Positions 34,179 through 45,589 of a stretch of 64,000 nt of DNA are shown one piece after another. The position numbers and the translations under genes were made by a program. The DNA is from Polyporus tsugae. Lineage: Eukaryota; Basidiomycota; Agaricomycetes; Polyporales; Polyporaceae. The DNA is taken from contig JAHRBS010000012.1 of NCBI GenBank assembly GCA_024305745.1, positions 935,001 to 999,000 on the forward strand. Direction: 5' to 3'. The stretch's first letter is position 1; the number at the start of each line of letters is the position of its first letter. Below the pieces are notes generated by a model, which was not told the DNA's origin, ran no database searches, and worked only from the letters and a program-made list of their open reading frames with translations.

Positions 34179-35034
34179 ATGTCTTGCCCCGATTGCGTAA
34201 CTGGCTTCATTCACAACGGCACGCCCAAGGGCACGGAGGTCAAGGTTGGTGGTATCAACGCCTATACAATTGGCCCAGAGGATTCCAAGCGCGTCGTCGT
34301 CATCGGCACGGATATCTTCGGATGGAGGTTGGTGAACACCCGCCTCCTCGCGGACGAGTACGCCTCCAAAGGATTCAGGGTCGTCATCCCTGACCTCTTC
34401 AGTGGTACGTCTTTTGTGTTCTATTGGCCGAGCCTGGTGTGATTGAGAAACTGCGGTACATATGACAGGCTGGCAGCTCCCGCAATGGACCATAAACGCG
34501 AACGACCAGCGATCCCCCCACGAGAAGTCGTTCTTGCAGCGTTACGTGGCCATCCCCTCGTCCCTCTTCCTCATCGTCCCCTTGGTCGTCAGAAACATGT
34601 CCAAGCAAGTCAGCATCATCACCAAGGTCACCGCCACCCTCCGTGACACGCACCCCGCCGACGCGAAGATTGGGTACGTCGGTTTCTGCTGGGGCGGACG
34701 CCTTGCGTTCACGCAGAACGCGCTCTTCGACGCGACGGTCGCCTGCCACCCGTCCCTCGTCCAATTCCCCTCCGAATTGAATGCGATCTCGAAGCCGTTC
34801 AGCTTGGCCGCAGCGGCCAACGACTCGTACTACAACAAGAAGCGGGCGGAAGAAACGGAGAAGATCCTGGCAGAGAAAGGGCTGAAGGACGTCGAGGTGA
34901 AGGTGTACGAGGGCGTGAACCACGGGTGGGCAGTCCGCTCGAACTTGGATGTCGAGGTCGAGAAGAAGGCTTTTGAAGAGGCGCTGCAGCAGGTTGTGGG
35001 TTGGTTCGAGAAGTATTTGACCCCTGCAGACTGA
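34179..35034 (+). CDS. Dienelactone hydrolase family protein
   Basis: Alpha/beta-hydrolase of the carboxymethylenebutenolidase family, which opens dienelactones in aromatic catabolism; fungal paralogues often have unknown substrates. Exons 34179-34404 and 34469-35034 join as PDLFSG-WQLPQW. It starts MSCPDCVTGFIHNGTPKG. Catalytic triad candidates are the Cys in GFCWGGR (nucleophile elbow GxCxGG, about 34684), the Asp in AAANDSYY (about 34815) and the His in GVNHGW (about 34916). About 263 residues is normal. The conserved IGTDIFGW block before the first helix is present. Two ring-hydroxylating FAD enzymes elsewhere in the window would fit an aromatic theme, but nothing shows co-regulation. Confidence 0.92.
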
Positions 35035-35243
35035 GTCTTCTTCCTTCGCGCGTTGAGGCCATGTGACATGTCCGGCCTCGACGTCTTTCTTTCCCTTCTT
35101 CATCGTGTCGTGTCAGTTTAATTGCTTGCTGTCTTCATCTTATACGTCATTTCCAAGCATGCAATCACGAGCAGATCACCGCTTAACTCACAACCGTTCA
35201 AACAATGAAAACCCCAACGTCATACTTATTTCACTACAGAACA

Positions 35244-37612
35244 TCACCCCCACTTCTTCACCAGCCTCTGAGCGACCTCGAACGTATTGCCGATGGTCCC
35301 CCACACCTCGCCCTTGCCTGTCCCCCACGTCCCGTTGCACCACGCCCGGCCGATCGCGAGCATCTGCGCCCGGACGGCGCCGTCGTCATACGCCGTGCCG
35401 TTCCGCTTCGTCTCCGCGAGGTACTCGACGAACGCTGCCCAGCGCGGCCTGTAGTACGTGCTGACGAGGCCCGCCCACGATTTCGCCGCGTAGTCGCTGA
35501 TCTCCCCGTCGGGCCCCCAGAGTGTGATCTGGTTGCGCGCGTTGTACTCGAGGTACCGCGCGTACGCCTTGTCGCCGCGCGCCCAACGCTTCGCGTCCGC
35601 GATCCATGCGCTCAGGAGGAAATTCTCGTTCGTCGCGAGGAGCGCGTCGATGGCGCGCCGGCCGTGGTGACGCTCGCGGCGGTCGCGCCAGTCGCGTTGT
35701 ACGCAATGACGAGTGCGGTGTAGTAATCGATGAAGCGGTTGGAGAGGAGTTGGCGTGTGACGTCGACGACGTCGTGCGGGAACTCGGGGATGCTCGCGAG
35801 CTGGGGGTCCTGCCGGTGCGCCTCGAGGAGGTGCTTCGCCGCGGGCAGGACGGTGGTGTTGGTGTCGTACGGGATCCGCGTGGGGAGGATCCCGGTGAGG
35901 TTCGCCAGGCCAATCAACCCGGGTGGGAGCTCGAAGATGCTCCTGATGTTCGCTTGTGTGCCGGGGTCCTGGTTGTTGTAGACCGTGGTGGCGATGATCT
36001 GCCACGCGTCGACGGTGGCCTTGGGGAGAGGACTCTTGGGGTACCGGCGGGCCACCCACTTGTCGACGTACGTGGTGAGATCCAGGGGCGTAGCGGACCA
36101 TGCTTGGTCCAGCAAGGCGTCGTAGATGAGCTCATTACCTTCCTGGCCCTCCATGGTCAGACCGATGCCCTTCATGCTGCTGCCGGGGGCGTGCAGTGCC
36201 GTGATGGGACCCTGCGTGATCGCGTCGAAGTTGCCCTCCATGCCGAGGTTACCCCCGTAGTCATGCAGCTCGCACCAGACCCACTGCTTCCCGTAGTACG
36301 ACGAGGTGCGGTTCTATTGGAGATGCGCTTCTGAGAACAGGTCCAGGATGATCATGCTGTCGTTCCCGGGGACGCCGCCAAGATAGGCCTTGATGCGCTC
36401 GTCCGTCCAGAACGCGGACTCGAAGAACAACCAGCCCTGCATGAGCCAGACAGCCTCCGGATCCGCGGCGCGCAGGCTTGAGAAAGTGTCGGCGGTGACG
36501 TTGGCGAGGTACGCGGTGTCGCCACTGAATGGGTCAATCTCATTGTACTGGTCGAGAGTGTATATGTGCGATGCGTCGCCATACGCCTCGCGCTGCTTCG
36601 AGATGAATGACTTCTGCATGGTGGCAAACAGCGGGTTGAAGGGCTCTAGGAAAGAAACATTGGTAAGCTCAGCAGGGAAGCCCGACCATTGACTGCTGTT
36701 GACGATGGAGGCATCCGGGTAGAGCAATGACAGCGCACGGGGAACGAAGCCGGTGAACGAAGGTAGAACGGGGGTCATACCGAGCTCCTTCATACGCTTC
36801 ACAATCTGTTTCTGGAGCTCGAACTGATCGTTAATCCATGTTGTCGGGAGGTCGCCACCCCAGCTGCCTTGTATGTTTCCGAAGCGGTTCCATTCCTGGA
36901 ACGCGGGGCCGGAGAGAAACGAGGCAATGTCGACGTCGGTCAACCCAACCTCGCGGAATGTCTCGGAGAGGATGTACTCGCAGCCGTTCCAAGCGAGTGG
37001 GAGGTTGACGCCTCGGAGTGCGAGCCAGTCTAGCTCAAGTTCCCATTGATCGAAGTTCCAGAAGGGAGTGGTGTAGCTGAACGTGACGGTGTTGAAGTGA
37101 TACCTGTCATGGACACTGCTTTAGTTTGATCCAAAGGAAGGGTTCAAGACGACTCACCGGTATGGGACGATGGCTTGGCCTTTGACGGGAGTTCCAGCTT
37201 TGGGGAGGTGAATGGGGAGATGAGTCAACCGTGAACCAGTCCACCAAATATCTGTCCCCCCCAGTTGCGTCAAATATCTTTTGCAGTTGTTCAGACCAGT
37301 GTTGACGACAATCGCCAGAGGTGGTACTCACGTGTAGAAGCCGCGGGCACAGGCAGAGATGGTGGTGCAGTCGATGCGGATGCCTTGGGGCACATCGCTG
37401 ATCACAAAGGAGTCCGGTTCGCCAGATGACAGAGAGAATGAGAAGGAGTGGGCATGAGTCGGGACGCGTCGTTTCGCGAGAGCGTAAATACCGTCCAGAC
37501 TGGCTGTTGAGCCGGCTACTCCAACAATGAGGCTGAAGGACAGAAGGGCGAGGAGCCGATCTCGTAAGACCATCGAGAATCGGGGACGCAGGAAGGTCAA
37601 GAAGACATTCAA
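35244..37612 (-). pseudogene. Alpha-N-acetylglucosaminidase (GH89), ORF interrupted twice
   Basis: Secreted glycosidase that removes terminal alpha-N-acetylglucosamine. It starts at 37612 or, more likely, at the inner ATG MVLRDRLLALLSF, which heads a signal peptide. GH89 blocks follow in order: LDGIYALAKRRVPTHAHSF, CTTISACARGFYT, DIWWTGSR, PLAWNGCEYILSE, GNIQGSWGG, YTLDQYNEIDPFSGD (one catalytic Glu region), LMQGWLFFES, ILDLFSEAHLQ (second Glu region), then SSYYGKQWVWCELHDYGGN. An in-frame TAG lies at 36316-36314, exactly where a Trp is expected between AHLQ and NRT. A one-base frameshift near 35655-35690 separates VIAYNATGATAASV from AIDALLATNENFLLSAWIAD. No plausible intron removes either. 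It ends at TGA 35246-35244. Either a young pseudogene or two assembly errors. Confidence 0.8.
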
Positions 37613-38171
37613 CGCATGGTGCTGCCCTTATATGCAGACGGGCTGCCCTCAATGGCTTGAGAGTCTGAGGTCCCATCCAACAGCCTGACCGCATGTTACA
37701 TGCCGGACAAGTGGCCGTCGGGTTTTGATGAACTTTGTGGAGACTTAACGTTGGCCACGGCCGTGCGGTCAGAAACCGATGGGCAGCCACTGTTGGAAAC
37801 CCGCGACCGAGCAATCAATTTCTAAACATATCGTACTGACCCGTTATTGGGACCGGCGCTGAGGACGCGTGCACATGAGCTCTGGGATGATGCAGAATGA
37901 TGCAGACAAGAGTTTCGTAGTCATGATCATTGGGTGTCGGCACGCACACCGATGATAAGTATACCAGGGATGATAGGACACGAATACATTATGGCTCAGT
38001 CATGATTCAACTCATGAACGTGCTCGAGATGGACAGGACAAAAAGTCAGCACTGGGGTGTATGACGGGCAGTTTAATCATTAATGGACGGAGGCGAAAGC
38101 TTGAGACTGCCGATATAAATATGAAAGCCTACGTGCCTGGACACACCATCTGTTTGAAAAGCAGAGATATT
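37613..38171. other. Intergenic upstream of GH89 gene and tRNA
   Basis: About 560 bases, GH89 promoter side and tRNA 5' flank. A minus ORF overlapping 37107-37814 is a shadow of the GH89 5' exons. Nothing else was seen. Confidence 0.35.
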
Positions 38172-38243
38172 GGGCATTTGGCACAGTGGTAGCGCGCACG
38201 CTTCGCATGCGTGAGGTCCAGGGTTCAACTCCCTGAATGTCCA
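38172..38243 (+). tRNA. tRNA-Ala (anticodon CGC)
   Basis: Cloverleaf readable by eye: acceptor GGGCATT pairs with AATGTCC (one G-T pair). The D arm is GCAC/GCGC with loop AGTGGTA. The anticodon stem CACGC/GCGTG closes loop TTCGCAT, giving anticodon CGC for Ala GCG codons. The T arm CAGGG-TTCAACT-CCCTG contains the B box. 72 nt, no intron, no encoded CCA needed. Confidence 0.93.
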
Positions 38244-38266
38244 TGGATCATCACCGTAGGGTAATC

Positions 38267-38271
38267 TTTTT
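38267..38271 (+). terminator. RNA polymerase III terminator of tRNA-Ala
   Basis: A run of five T residues 24 bases after the tRNA 3' end, the usual Pol III stop signal. Confidence 0.6.
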
Positions 38272-38425
38272 CCCATTTAGTGCCCCATGTGAACTACCTA
38301 GATTATGGGATCGTAGTTGTACTTGTATATGTACTACGCCACAATCGTTCATACTTATTCCAATGTAGACAATTCTTACTTCTCTGAGTCTGGGGGCGCG
38401 CGCGGGATTAACGGCCGAAAGCGGG

Positions 38426-38464
38426 ATTGGAGCGCCGACGGACCAATCGGGGCGGGAGGATTGG
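38426..38464. promoter_or_regulatory. Cluster of three CCAAT boxes upstream of SDH4
   Basis: ATTGG at 38426-38430, CCAAT at 38443-38447 and ATTGG at 38460-38464, that is 65 to 103 bases before the SDH4 start. CCAAT is the binding core of the fungal HAP/CBC complex, which controls respiratory and iron-using genes. The site identity is inferred from sequence alone. Confidence 0.45.
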
Positions 38465-38528
38465 AGCAGGCCGATGTCCTCCACACCACTCGCAGACCGT
38501 CCTTCAAACCTCCGTCCACATCTTCGCC

Positions 38529-39462
38529 ATGTCTTCCGCCCTCGTCGCTCGCGCCGCCTTCAACAAGAACTTCGCCGCCGCTATCGCGCACAGGTCGCTG
38601 CGGCCTCTAGCTGTCCAGGGTACGTTGTCTCTATCTTCGGTCGTCGAGGTGGCCTTCATATCACATTCGCTCGCGTGCGGAGTATCCCCAGCTTCTGGCA
38701 GTACATGCTGATGGACTATTGCAGCAAGAGGTGCGGCGGACGCTGCATACGTTCCCGGCGGTCGTGCGTATATTCCCATTGTTCCATTTTGCGGCTTGTG
38801 CTAACGAGTTGTCTCCAGCGATCTACAGGGGCACCGTGAACGACCCTACGCCCTTCCCCGCTCCCTCCAAATCGCACGGCTCGTACCATTGGGCATTCGA
38901 GCGCATCCTCTCAGCAGGCCTTGTCCCTCTCACCGTCGCCTCGTTTGTCACGAGCGGCACCAACTACCCCATCCTTGACGGTCTCCTTGGCGTGAGCTTG
39001 GTGATGCACAGTCACATTGGCGTACGTCTCTTCCTCCCCTTTCACTTCATTCATTCCAACCTTCAGCACATATGCGCCTCCACATCTCTGTCCATTTCGT
39101 GGGGCTGTTGAGCCCCACTTTCCGACGTACCTATCACATGTGATTTCAAACGCCCAGGGCTAACCGGTCGACCTAACAGTTCGACTCAATCGTCGTCGAC
39201 TACCTTCACCCCCGCAAGTTCCCCGTCCTCGGCCGTGCCCTGACGTGGGTGCTGCGCGCAACTACTGTCGGTGTCCTCGTTGGCGTATACCAGTTCAACA
39301 CGAACGACATCGGTATGTCATCCCTCCCCCACCTTGCCCGCATTTGGTCGGGCGTATCCGGCCTTGCTCTGCTTGCGTGGAAACATGAATATGGAACTCT
39401 GTCTGACGATGGTCATGTTTGCAGGTCTCACGGAGCTTATCGCCAAGGCATGGCATGCGTAA
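38529..39462 (+). CDS. SDH4: Succinate dehydrogenase membrane anchor subunit (CybS/SDHD)
   Basis: Small cytochrome b anchor of respiratory complex II in the inner mitochondrial membrane. The start at 38529 gives MSSALVARAAFNKNFAAAIA, an Arg/Ala-rich presequence suited to mitochondrial import. Then come PFPAPSKSHGSYHWAFERIL, helix SAGLVPLTVASFVTSG, YPILDGLLGVSLVMHSHIG, FDSIVVDYLHPRKFPVLG and the third helix TTVGVLVGVYQFNTNDI. A short last exon reads GLTELIAKAWHA, stop TAA 39460-39462. The His of MHSHIG and the Asp-Tyr of VVDYLH match the heme and quinone region of CybS. About five introns, roughly 190 residues. Confidence 0.92.
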
Positions 39463-40114
39463 CTGCGACGCGGCAAGACGAGGGTTCCCGTGCGACCGGT
39501 CCACCTGCTGCTGTAAACCCCCCGCGCCGGGAGTAGTGCGGAGGGCCGCAATCTATGGATCGTTCCAGCCTGTATTTCCGCTTTCGAATGCATCTCACAT
39601 GAACGCGCATTCCCATCATCCCCGCTGTCTATTCGAACGGGCACCGTGATGCCGACCCTCTTCCGAACCAAGGCTCCTGACATAATCGTGAAAGACCCTA
39701 GGATGGAGACTGGGTATAATACAAATCGGGTTGCGCATGGATAAATACATGTGGGCCACGAAAGATGGGTGATGTACATTGCATACTGTGTGAGTGGAAC
39801 TACCGTGCCAGGAATTACATACCGTATGTAGTGGTGAAATGAATGCTGCGACCAAGCTGCTCCTGCCGAGATAAATAAGTATGTAAGAAGGGGGCACGGG
39901 GAGAGCCGAGGACAGGGGACTCAGTAGGAACAGGTAAACATGTAAAACAAGACGCTCCGTTGACAGGTGCCCTACCAGGAAAGTCATGCGCTCAAACAGA
40001 TAGTCGAGATGCTGCTGTCACAAATTCCCAAACAGTTCCGTCACCAGCCGAAACGAAAACCATATCCGATGGGGGTGAAAGTGGGGAGGAGAGCATACCT
40101 CAGGCGCCCCCCGT
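39463..40114. other. Convergent intergenic region
   Basis: 3' flanks of SDH4 (+) and the APH-fold gene (-). No conserved ORF or RNA gene was seen. Confidence 0.35.
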
Positions 40115-42802
40115 CTATTCCTCCTCGCCTCCTTCCCACCGCCGCCCGAGGTCGACGCGCCCGTCCCCGTCCCCGTTCACGTACAGCCACGCCTCGAGCC
40201 GGCGTCCAAGCTCGCCCCCGCGCCCACCGCAGAAGTCGCCGGTGGCGTTCAGGAGCTTCTCCCGCTCTTTCTCCACCGCAACGATGACCTTCGCGACCGG
40301 GAGCCCGCCTCCGCCTCCGCCCCCGCCTCCGTTCCCGTTCCCGTTCGCCGCGATCGGTCTGCTCCGCTTCAGCAGCGCGTCGATGTCGCTGTCGCCGTTC
40401 GTCGACACCCGGAGTGCAGTGAGCGACGGGCTGATGGACGCGACGGGCGACTCGGACGTGAACTCTTCCGCCTGGGGGTGGTTGGCGGGCTCCTCGTGCC
40501 CGTGCTCGTGCTCCGCGCCGTCGTCCTGCCACTCGTTGAACCAGTCCTCCTCCTGGTCCTCGGGCCCGAGCATCGACCCGACGAGGCCCTCCTCCCAGCC
40601 GTCCCACTCGATGCAGCGGTGCGCCATGCGGAGGCGCGCGCCCGTCGTGTCGTGGTGGAGCCACGACGCCGCGAGCCCGGCGACGCTGAAGGGCGTGCCG
40701 TGGATGAGGACCGTGGGGGTGGGCGGGTTGCGCGCGAGCTTCTCGACAGTCGCGCGGAAGAGCTTCGCGGTGAAGGGCGAGTTTTGGAGGAAGGACGGGA
40801 CGTGCGCGCACGCCCACAGCGGGCGCGTCGTGGTTGACTCCCAGTCGATGATGCACGTCTGTGCGTAAGAAGAGTTTGCCTGTCAGCAAGGGGCGCATAT
40901 ATGCATGGAGAACGAGTGTGGGTGTACTCACAATCTTGGAATTGTCGTTCTCGTCGACGAATACGTTCTCGAGGTTCAGATCGTGGCAGTCAATCGAGAA
41001 CAGCTCCTCCGCCCCTCCCCCCGCACCGTCACCGCCTCCGCCATCGCCCTCCCCGTGCGCAACGACCCCCAGGCGCTCCATCATCTTCAAAAAGCGCGCC
41101 ATCTCCGCCCTCACGCGCTCCTCGCGCTGCGCTAGGTGCGCGACGAGGAACGTCGTGCGCTGCATCCGGCGGTAGTCCTGGTACATCGTGTCCCCCGGGC
41201 CGTCCCACTCCGCCTCGCTCTCCTCCCAGTCCCACTCGTCCGAAGTGTCCGAGCGGTCGTCGGGCAGCGCCGTCACCTTGTGGTGGCGCGACGTCTCGAT
41301 ATCGTCCGGGTCGAGGTGCAGCTTGTGCGGCGCCGCCTTGCCCTCGTTCTCTGCGATCACGCCCCGGACCTCGCGGTCCGCACACGCGTGCAGGTACGCG
41401 TGCGTCGAGCGCCACGGGCCGCGGTTCAGCTCGTCGGGGTGCGCAAGGTCACCGCGGTTCGACCCGAAGAACGGCCAGGAGATGATCGGGCCGACGTGTG
41501 TCTCGCGAGACGCGTCCTCCAGGCGCGTGAGCGCGTCGTGGATGTTGGTATGGCGCCCGTATGTGGCGGGCGTTGGCGTGGGCAACGATGACGAGAAGTT
41601 CGTTGCCGTGTGGTTTGGCGTTGATCCGTCGTACAGAGACCCAATCATCGGGAAGTGGTGACCGAACAAAGGGATCACGAGCATCGCGATGTTTTCCATG
41701 AGCGCGATAAGAGTGTTGTGCGGCATGCAGTGGAAGACTTCTGACAGAGGGATGCCGGAAGCCTGTGGCGATGGTTGTTAGTTGGATGCGAATACTCACC
41801 GACCACTCGCTGAACATACCTTGGACATGAGGATGAACTCGCCACCTAATCGGTTATAGGGGTTTGCGTCGTAATGGTAGACCTCCGGCACTGGTATTGC
41901 CGTATGTTGGCGAAGGTAGTGCATGGTCGCCACTTCGCTCTCTGTCTTCAGCCGGGGCATGAAGCGGCGTGCGACGCGCGCAACTAGTTCGCGCCGATCA
42001 ACGAGGGTGATGAGGTATCCCTAGTCATCGGAGCGAAGTCAGCTATCTCATCCTGCGCTCCGAAGGCAACAAATAAATCTCGGAACTCCAAGCCACTGCT
42101 GAGCAACGGTATTCGGATTGACCCCAGCCAAGACGCCAACCAAGCATCGTTCGTTCGCAGGATGGACATGTCCGGTGGCGCGACTGTGTGAAGCGGCTTC
42201 GCGCCAAGCATCACAACCCATCGGAGAAGACGCCAAGGAGCGCGAACCCAACCCTTGCCAAGAGTGAGCCATCGTGGAGGAAGCTTTCGGCAAAGTATGG
42301 CAACTTCCCAGCAGGGATAGACGCAAACAGTGGGTCGCAAAGCGCTGCACCTGTCAAGCACGGCGACTTGGCCATCCTAGCAATAGCACACGGGAAACGC
42401 GTGCAATTCGTGTGCGAGGACTCGATAAGCCCATTGGGTTTCGGTGGCAATGTTGTCCTCGCCACAAGAAAGTCGAGAGGGCGGAGGGGTGCCGCTCACC
42501 TTGTGGAATGTACCTAGAATTGAAAGCGTGAGAGGGAGATCTGAGAGAGATTCGGTTGAGTTGAACGGACCTGCACCAAGGAATTTGATACGTGCAACTT
42601 GGGAGCCCATACGCTCTTGGACGATGTCCTTGAGCAGCTTCCTGTCGACTTGGAAGGGGGTCGCGTTGTGGACGGCGGCATCGGCCTTGGCCTCTGCTCT
42701 CCTGTCCTCATGCTCGATATCCCAGTCCCACTCTAACGGAGGCTCCTGGGAGCTTTCAGCGACTGGCGGGGCCGGAAGACGTTGGGTTGGAGGACGCGTC
42801 AT
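40115..42802 (-). CDS. Aminoglycoside-phosphotransferase-fold (kinase-like) protein
   Basis: Protein of the APH/choline-kinase superfamily, common in fungi and mostly uncharacterised. It starts at MTRPPTQRLPAPP (42802); an in-frame ATG at 43142 is less likely. The N-lobe reads IKFLGAG-TFHK-GYLITLVDRRELVARVARRF, assembled through a 14 nt microexon (42500-42513). Then EVATMHYLRQHTAIPVPEVY and FILMSKASGIPLSEVF follow. The catalytic loop is ELFSIDCHDLNLENVFVDE with His-Asp-x-Asn (about 41000-40950). After an intron, the metal-binding region is CIIDWESTTRPLWACAHVPS. The C-terminus is acidic, with a Gly/Asn-rich run (about 40350-40310). Stop TAG 40117-40115. A second large frame through this region reads across introns and is a shadow. 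Substrate unknown. Confidence 0.82.
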
Positions 42803-45589
42803 AGAGGGTATCGTGGTAGGAGAGGATGAGGAAGCGAGTGGATGGGGACGGACTTGTCTGGGCGGGGTTGTTGGCCGCACCGAAGACTTTTCGGTAGTCT
42901 TGGAAGGCGATAGTGGCGCGTGAGGGGAATGCGCGTCGTGATTGAGGGAGCAGAAGAGCTGGTATAAGCTGGGGAGGATGGTGGTTAGGAAGAGAGCTGA
43001 GGGAACGAAACGCCGAGACTTATCGCGGACGCACTCGAGTTTATTACCCCGCTTACGCGCGACCCTGGCAGTGGCACGGCCGTCGCCGTCATTGATCGTA
43101 TTCGTATTAGAGTCGCCACGTGATTCGAGCAGTAGGGCGGGCATGATGATGTCGCGCGACGATAAGGTGGCGAGAGCAGTGGGATGGTTATTCGGTCCTC
43201 GACAGTCGCCCGGGCGGAAAAGTATTATATGTTGGGCGGGGCGGGGGGCATCGGACGAAGGGCAGGCTTGCGAGCCGATTCCGAAGGTGCGCCGCGCTAC
43301 CGCCGCATTCCCCCAGGGCCCAGGGCCCATGGGGGCAGGGAGTTGCCGAAGCCCGTCGCCGTGATTTCGTCATTAGACACATCGCTTACCTCTTCCGTCC
43401 TGATCGAGATCAGATCCCGTCATCCTCTCTCACTCTCTCACTCTGACACTCATCCTCCCCGCACCGGCTAATCTTCCCCAGTCCGGATCCCCGCATTCAT
43501 TGTGATTTACTTACCTCTAGGCCCCCTTCCACCAGACTCCAGTCTCGAGCAGGTATCCCCAGGGCTTCTCAGCTCCGTGCACCCTTACTCACGGAACTCA
43601 TCAACTACGGAAGCGCACCCTCCGAATCCGAACTTAAACTAGCCTCAGAATCCCCCCAGGCCCTCTCCCATGGGTGGACCGTGATCGATTGATCCGTCTG
43701 TGAGAGCACCTCTATGACAGGCCACCTCCACCATGCCATGCCCAACACTCAGCGGCCTTGCAACTGAGAAGCCAGGCAATAATGGCAATTCATTTCGCGA
43801 TAGAAGCCGGCAGGCTGCGTACCATTTATAAATGTGATGCTGAAGCTCAGCCACAGACGTCAACACCTCCGGCAAGCCTGGTTCCTTATCTTGTTACACT
43901 CTCCGGACCTCCATTCACGGTGCAACCCGCCACGGTGCACCCGACCCTCTCCGGCCTCCCGCACCTTCCTACTTACAATCATACCCGCGATTCCGCGCTG
44001 TGAAGACGATGCATCGGAAAACATCGGACCACGACATTTGTTGTCTCGACCGACGTCCACGTATAGGCCTCAGCGCAGGGCACATCGGTCCCGCGCTCCG
44101 ATGGAGCACTAGTACTGCGGCCGATGTCCATCACCGCCCCAACTTTTAGTCCCATCTATTCATAGATGTGACCTACGACCTTGCGACGATTACTGTAAGT
44201 CAGAGAAGAAATTAAGGGCCAGAACGTAAGCAAACGAGTACAGCACCACCTCCTACGCTCCAACGCATGCATGTGCTGAAGCGCCTTAAGCAGCCTATCG
44301 TGGCATCGACGGTTGCGTCGCGACTCGCGATCGAAGTACGGAGGGACGTCTATCGGAAAAAGAACGACGGAGGTGTCAACGGACCGCGGTCGCATGGTCT
44401 TCATCTGAATTATGCGTGCAGAACGTCTCCTGGTCATCAGATCCCCTGGCCAGCTCGCGCGATGATCTGTGTATTGAATGCGACCAAACTACATAGGCGG
44501 CCAGGTAACGGTCGTGTTCATACATTACGTGCTTCCCCAGCCTTCGAAGAGAAACCTAAACTTAGATAAGTTACGGTAACCTTAATGCGGCCAATGGATG
44601 GGCTACGATGAGTCGCGCGACACACCTTCCGTCGTCTTCGATCCACTTCGCTCACAAGCTATAGATCCGACGTCGCACAGACGCCGACACAGACGGACTC
44701 GGAACGGGGGTCGGTAAACACATTCCGAGGTGATAGTCATGCCGTAACACCGGGGGTGGGTGGCCGGGGGGGGGGCAGACGTGGACACTCGCCGTGACAT
44801 GAGAGCATCGCGACACACACCTGCATAGAAGAGTGCGTTAGTCTGGTACCAGCCCGTTGTGCGAGCTCACCCGACACCGGTGCGCCAGTATCCGCCAGCC
44901 TTTGCTTGAAATACGAGGCCACGGGCATGTCCAAAACCTCAGAGATGGTAAACTGCCACCGCAGTACGTCGGCTCATATCGATGACGCCGGCACACGCCA
45001 TAACGAATCTGGACGTAATGCATTCAGCCGCAGCCCTTGTACCTGTACATTACTGATGTGGTTGTCTTCCCAGACATGTAAGTAGAGGCCATGAGTATCG
45101 CCCTAGAACGTGCAATACCTGGAGCGGCGGCATGCATCAGAAGGACTCACAGCACGAAGACGAATCCAAAGGCGCACATACCCCTTATCTTGACTTCTCC
45201 GGTGCCGTTCCTGACTGGGAGCGCACTGCAGGGGGACCGGAAATTGCATCTGATGGGCGCGAGAGTGGCAGGAAGGAAGGGAATCACGCAAACGTGTACA
45301 ACGTCTAATGATGTGTGTCATGAATGTGGTGAGTTACCAATACAATGCGAGGGAGGGAGGGCGGAGTTTATCAGGCCTTGTAGATGTACGTGACCCAGGA
45401 AAGCGAGCAAGCAGGTTCTACAGGTACAACAGGGCATGGGGGAACGACATGCAGATGGACCAAAAACATGGAAGCGGCGTGTCGCAAGGAGTGCGGAAAC
45501 GACCACGAACGGAAGAGTGCGTCAGCGACGACTTCGCCGTCGCGCGTGAAGTCGGCGGTGCATCCAGAACGACAGCTGGGGAACGCGAT
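42803..45589. other. Gene-poor stretch of 2.8 kb
   Basis: The first part (to about 43400) is the 5' flank of the APH-fold gene. The rest shows only short ORFs on all frames with no conserved block, plus a G-rich run at 44752-44775. I see no RNA gene, transposase or domain. Confidence 0.4.
44752..44775 (+). other. G-rich run, potential G-quadruplex
   Basis: Five G, T, three G, T, two G, CC and ten G in 24 bases. The pattern can fold into a G-quadruplex in principle. It is also a typical place for sequencing length errors. Confidence 0.5.

Noticed and set aside
36300..36345. A short intron removing the TAG in the GH89 gene
   Set aside because: An acceptor AG exists at the stop, but the only nearby GT would make a 25 nt intron, and farther donors would remove the catalytic DLFSE block.
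40115..41726. Long minus-strand frame that runs past 40930 without a stop
   Set aside because: It reads through the intron after NDNSKI; the spliced frame gives the conserved IIDWES block, so the other frame downstream is not coding.
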